A stretch of DNA of 64,000 bases from Stenotrophomonas nematodicola (GTDB lineage: Bacteria > Pseudomonadota > Gammaproteobacteria > Xanthomonadales > Xanthomonadaceae): contig NZ_WIAY01000001.1 of the NCBI RefSeq assembly GCF_009467805.1, positions 1,306,982 through 1,370,981 on the forward strand, read 5' to 3'. The notes beneath the pieces were generated by a model. That model worked only from the letters and a program-made list of their open reading frames with translations, did no database searches and had not been told where the DNA came from. The translations under genes were made by a program, and so were the position numbers. This document shows, piece after piece, positions 61,519 to 64,000 of the stretch (within the stretch, counting starts at the first letter, position 1; each line of letters starts with the position of its first letter).

Positions 61519-63005
61519 CAGACAACCTCCTGGTGGGCCGGCACCCGCAGTACGCACAGCCCGGCAATGAACAGACTCACCCCGCCCAGCACCAGCACGT
61601 GCATCGGCTCGCCGCCGAGCCACACGCGCAGGGTGAAGCCGAGCGCGGCAGCCGCGACCAGCTGGGGAATGACGATGAAGAAATTGAACAGGCCCATGTA
61701 GATGCCCATCTTGGCGGCCGGTACGCTGTCGGACAGCAATGCATAGGGCAACGACAGGATCGACGCCCAGGCAAAGCCGACGCCGACCATCGACAGCAGC
61801 AGCCAGCGCGGATCATCGATCAACATCAGCGAGATGAGCCCCAGCCCGCCCAGCCACAGGTTGACAAGGTGGCTCCAGCGCAGGCCCATCCAGCGGACCA
61901 TCACCGGAATCAACAGGGCGGCCAGTGCCGCAAAGCCGTTGTAGGCGCCGAACAGCACGCCCACCCAGTTGGCGCCTTCGTTGTAGGCGGCCGTGGCCGG
62001 ATCGCTGGAGCCGAAGTGGGTACCGGCCACGGCGGCGGTGGTGTAGATCCACATCGCGAACAGCGCGAACCAGGAGAAGAACTGCACCCACGCCAGCCGC
62101 CGCATGGTGCGCGGCATGGCGCGCAGGTCGTCGACGATGACCGCCAGCATGTGCCGTCCGGGAACCACCCGCGCCACGCCCAGCAGCAGGCCGTAGGCCG
62201 CGCACAACCCGGCCAGCACGTAGAGCATCTTGTCGCCGTCACGCCACGCGATGGCCATCGCCAGCGCGACGCCGAGTGCGATCCACGCGCCGATCCGGCT
62301 CCACGCCGGCGGACCGGTCAACGGCGCGCTCTGCTGCGCGGCAGGCGGTTCGGCGTCGTCGAAGCCGGCCAGTTCCTGCGGCGAATACTCGCGGGTGCTG
62401 AACACCGTCCACGCGATGGACGCCAGCAGCACCGCGGCGCCGAAGTAGAACGCGTAGCGCACGGTCGGCGGCACCTCGCCGGCAGCGGCGGTGTTGGCCA
62501 CGCCGAAGTGGGCCAGGATGAACGGCAGGAAGCTGGCGATGATGGCACCGACGCCGATGAAGAAGCTCTGCATCGCATAGCCGGTGGGGCGCTGTCGCGG
62601 CGAGAGCTTGTCGCCGACGAAGGCGCGGAACGGCTCCATCGAGATGTTGATGGAGGCATCCAGCACCCACAGCGTACCGGCCGCGATCCACAAGGTGGGC
62701 GAGTTCGGCATCACCAGCAGCGCCAGCGTGGTGAACACCGCGCCGATCATGAAGTACGGGCGGCGGCGGCCCCAGCGCGTCCAGGTGCGGTCGGACAGGT
62801 AGCCGATGATCGGCTGCACCAGCAGGCCGGTCAGCGGCGCGGCGATCCACAGCCCGGGCACGGCATCCATCGGTGCGCCCAGCGTCTCAAAGATGCGGCT
62901 GGCGTTGGCGTTCTGCAGCGCGAAACCGAACTGGATGCCGAGGAAGCCGAAGCACATGTTCCAGATCTGCCAGAACGACAGCGTTGGCTTGGCGGTGCGG
63001 CTCAT
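61518..63005 (-). CDS. MFS sugar transporter (GPH/SLC45-like)
   Basis: 495 residues, 12 helices. SFWQIWNMCFGFLGIQFGFALQNAN and the LVQPIIGYLSDRTWTRWGRRRPY loop match maltose/sucrose MFS carriers of Xanthomonadaceae. NISMEPFRAFVGDKL is also characteristic. Presumed inner-membrane uptake of maltose or oligosaccharides from the neighbouring GH13 enzyme. The start overlaps the upstream gene's stop (ATGA) and the stop overlaps the amylase start. Confidence 0.88.
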   Translation of the reverse strand: MSRTAKPTLSFWQIWNMCFGFLGIQFGFALQNANASRIFETLGAPMDAVPGLWIAAPLTGLLVQPIIGYLSDRTWTRWGRRRPYFMIGAVFTTLALLVMPNSPTLWIAAGTLWVLDASINISMEPFRAFVGDKLSPRQRPTGYAMQSFFIGVGAIIASFLPFILAHFGVANTAAAGEVPPTVRYAFYFGAAVLLASIAWTVFSTREYSPQELAGFDDAEPPAAQQSAPLTGPPAWSRIGAWIALGVALAMAIAWRDGDKMLYVLAGLCAAYGLLLGVARVVPGRHMLAVIVDDLRAMPRTMRRLAWVQFFSWFALFAMWIYTTAAVAGTHFGSSDPATAAYNEGANWVGVLFGAYNGFAALAALLIPVMVRWMGLRWSHLVNLWLGGLGLISLMLIDDPRWLLLSMVGVGFAWASILSLPYALLSDSVPAAKMGIYMGLFNFFIVIPQLVAAAALGFTLRVWLGGEPMHVLVLGGVSLFIAGLCVLRVPAHQEVV

Positions 63006-64000
63006 CGCACGACCTCCGCGTCGCCCGCAATCGGCGCGATCAGCAGTGCGTTGACGGTGGCCGCGTTGAGCATGCCATCGCGCCCGCCCTTGCCGCCGTT
63101 GTACTGGGCGAAGTGCTCCAGCGCGCTCATGTTGAAGCCCTGCGCCAGGCTGAACCGGCATCGCCCCCTGGGGAGGTCGAACTCGGCGGCGGTGGACTCC
63201 TGCGCGCCAACGCTGTGCGGCATCGCCAGCGTGGCGCGCTGCGCCGGCTGGCCCGCGCACTGCACCTCGAGCTGCTTCACTGCCGCGGTGACACCGGTGT
63301 TGATCGGGCCGTTGGGGTTGTCGTAGCGCAGCCGTACCCGCACGCGCGTCGGCGCGGGGGCGGTCCAGGTCCATGCGGCCGCACCGGCCAGACGCTGCTG
63401 CGGACCCACGCAGGTGGTCGGGCTGTGCAGCGATTCCAGGGCACCTTCGCGCCGGGTGAGGCTGAGGCAGTGCTGATGGCCGTTGTCGGTGAGGGTATGC
63501 GTGGTGCCGCCCACCGGCATGCCGTCCTGCCATAGCTGGTGATGCGCAGGAACCACGACCGTCCAGGTCTTGCCCCGCTTCTGCGGCCGGGGGGCGGCCG
63601 GCGTGGCGGGGGCGAAGGCGCTGGGGTCTGCCTGGTCGGGGCGGAACGCGGAAGCGCGCGGCGTGTCTCCTGCCGATGCTGCCGCCGGCGGGTCGGCGAG
63701 CGGTTCGAGCTGTACGGTCACGGTGTTGCCCTTGCGCACGATTTTCTTCGCCACCAGCAGCGCGCCGTCCAGTGTGCGCGGACGCTTGAGAACGTAGCGG
63801 GTGGTGCCGTCGTCGAGTTCGATGCTGCTACGCGCGCCGAACAGTTGGGGCACCAGGGCGACGGGCAGCTTGGGGGCCACCGTGCCGTCGGCCTCCACGC
63901 CGAACACGCCTTCCAGCACCATCGAGAGGTAGCCCGCCACCGACCACAGCTGGCGCGGTGAGTTGACCACCGGGCCGCTCAGCGCGCCTTCGTCCACATG
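63002..64000 (-). CDS. C-terminal part of a large glycosidase-like protein (truncated by window edge)
   Basis: 332 residues visible; the frame is open to the right edge (HVDEGALSGP). The segment NSPRQLWSVAGYLSMVLEGVFG followed by a beta-rich part is like the end of a six-hairpin catalytic domain with a C-terminal beta-sandwich. A Pro/Ala-rich linker (about 105-145) precedes another beta domain. Glycogen-debranching or GH63/GH15-like activity would fit the operon with an MFS sugar carrier and an amylase, but the catalytic residues are outside the window. Confidence 0.5.
   Translation of the reverse strand, partial: HVDEGALSGPVVNSPRQLWSVAGYLSMVLEGVFGVEADGTVAPKLPVALVPQLFGARSSIELDDGTTRYVLKRPRTLDGALLVAKKIVRKGNTVTVQLEPLADPPAAASAGDTPRASAFRPDQADPSAFAPATPAAPRPQKRGKTWTVVVPAHHQLWQDGMPVGGTTHTLTDNGHQHCLSLTRREGALESLHSPTTCVGPQQRLAGAAAWTWTAPAPTRVRVRLRYDNPNGPINTGVTAAVKQLEVQCAGQPAQRATLAMPHSVGAQESTAAEFDLPRGRCRFSLAQGFNMSALEHFAQYNGGKGGRDGMLNAATVNALLIAPIAGDAEVVR

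Noticed and set aside
1..64000. Search by eye for CRISPR arrays, tRNA/rRNA genes, insertion sequences, attachment sites and prophage
   Set aside because: No regularly spaced repeats, no cloverleaf-like CCA-ended segments, no transposase or integrase motifs were recognised; a tRNAscan or ISfinder search could still find something missed.

Overview
The window is high-GC DNA from a gammaproteobacterium of the Xanthomonadaceae, most likely Stenotrophomonas. The main evidence is a set of dispersed GTAG-headed palindromes (about 16891-16979, 18241-18262 and 59282-59351, with a related hairpin at 23924-23944) of the SMAG type known from S. maltophilia. Gene content fits: a minCDE cluster, POT and OPT peptide transporters, several S9 peptidases, a TonB-dependent siderophore receptor, an ABC permease fused to an M1 peptidase, and a GH13/MFS sugar operon. 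No rRNA, tRNA, CRISPR array, phage or insertion sequence was recognised.

Left third (1-22.5 kb). The window opens inside a gene that looks like a sigma-factor C-terminus joined to a membrane domain. It continues with an exported EF-hand protein, bpt (aminoacyl-protein transferase), an exported EEP-family lipoprotein and purT. A plus-strand block (4886-9360) begins with an SPFH/RHH/DUF4177 module preceded by twin GATATC sites, followed by an alpha/beta hydrolase, a PH-like protein, a VanY-like carboxypeptidase and a membrane protein. On the minus strand lie an AlkA-like glycosylase, a DUF423 protein, an SRPBCC protein and a LuxR-type two-component pair. A GNAT gene then abuts minCDE, in which minC and minD both start with TTG. 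After these come a small HExxH protein, a DUF819 membrane protein, an S9 peptidase and an OPT transporter.

Middle (22.5-44 kb). A DUF1624 membrane protein and a POT peptide symporter precede an 887-residue autotransporter with a ladder of Asn/His-Gly repeats. Two tandem S9 peptidase paralogues follow, then the divergent argO/argP pair. At 35.3-36.9 kb a PAAR protein with a metzincin-like C-terminus overlaps a small exported protein, forming a candidate type VI effector/immunity pair. Next are a membrane-anchored Mqo, a TonB-dependent receptor under a perfect palindrome, an MHS-type transporter overlapping the receptor gene tail to tail, a methyltransferase and a DUF72 protein.

Right third (44-64 kb). 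This part holds a PNPOx-fold stress protein, an ArsR/cupin-DUF2867 pair behind a recognisable promoter, a metallophosphoesterase, two DUF1801 proteins, a GNAT gene, and a TetR/metallo-beta-lactamase-fold pair that appear to share an operator. It continues with a bactofilin-like protein, ssb, a LacI regulator, an ABC ATPase with its permease-M1 fusion partner, and an SseB-like protein. The window ends in a translationally coupled carbohydrate operon (partial glycosidase, MFS transporter, GH13 amylase).

Most genes are housekeeping or family-typical for this group. The PAAR-metallopeptidase locus is the best candidate for something not well described. The SPFH/RHH module and several gene-specific palindromes are next. 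All family calls come from reading the sequence; no database search was run.
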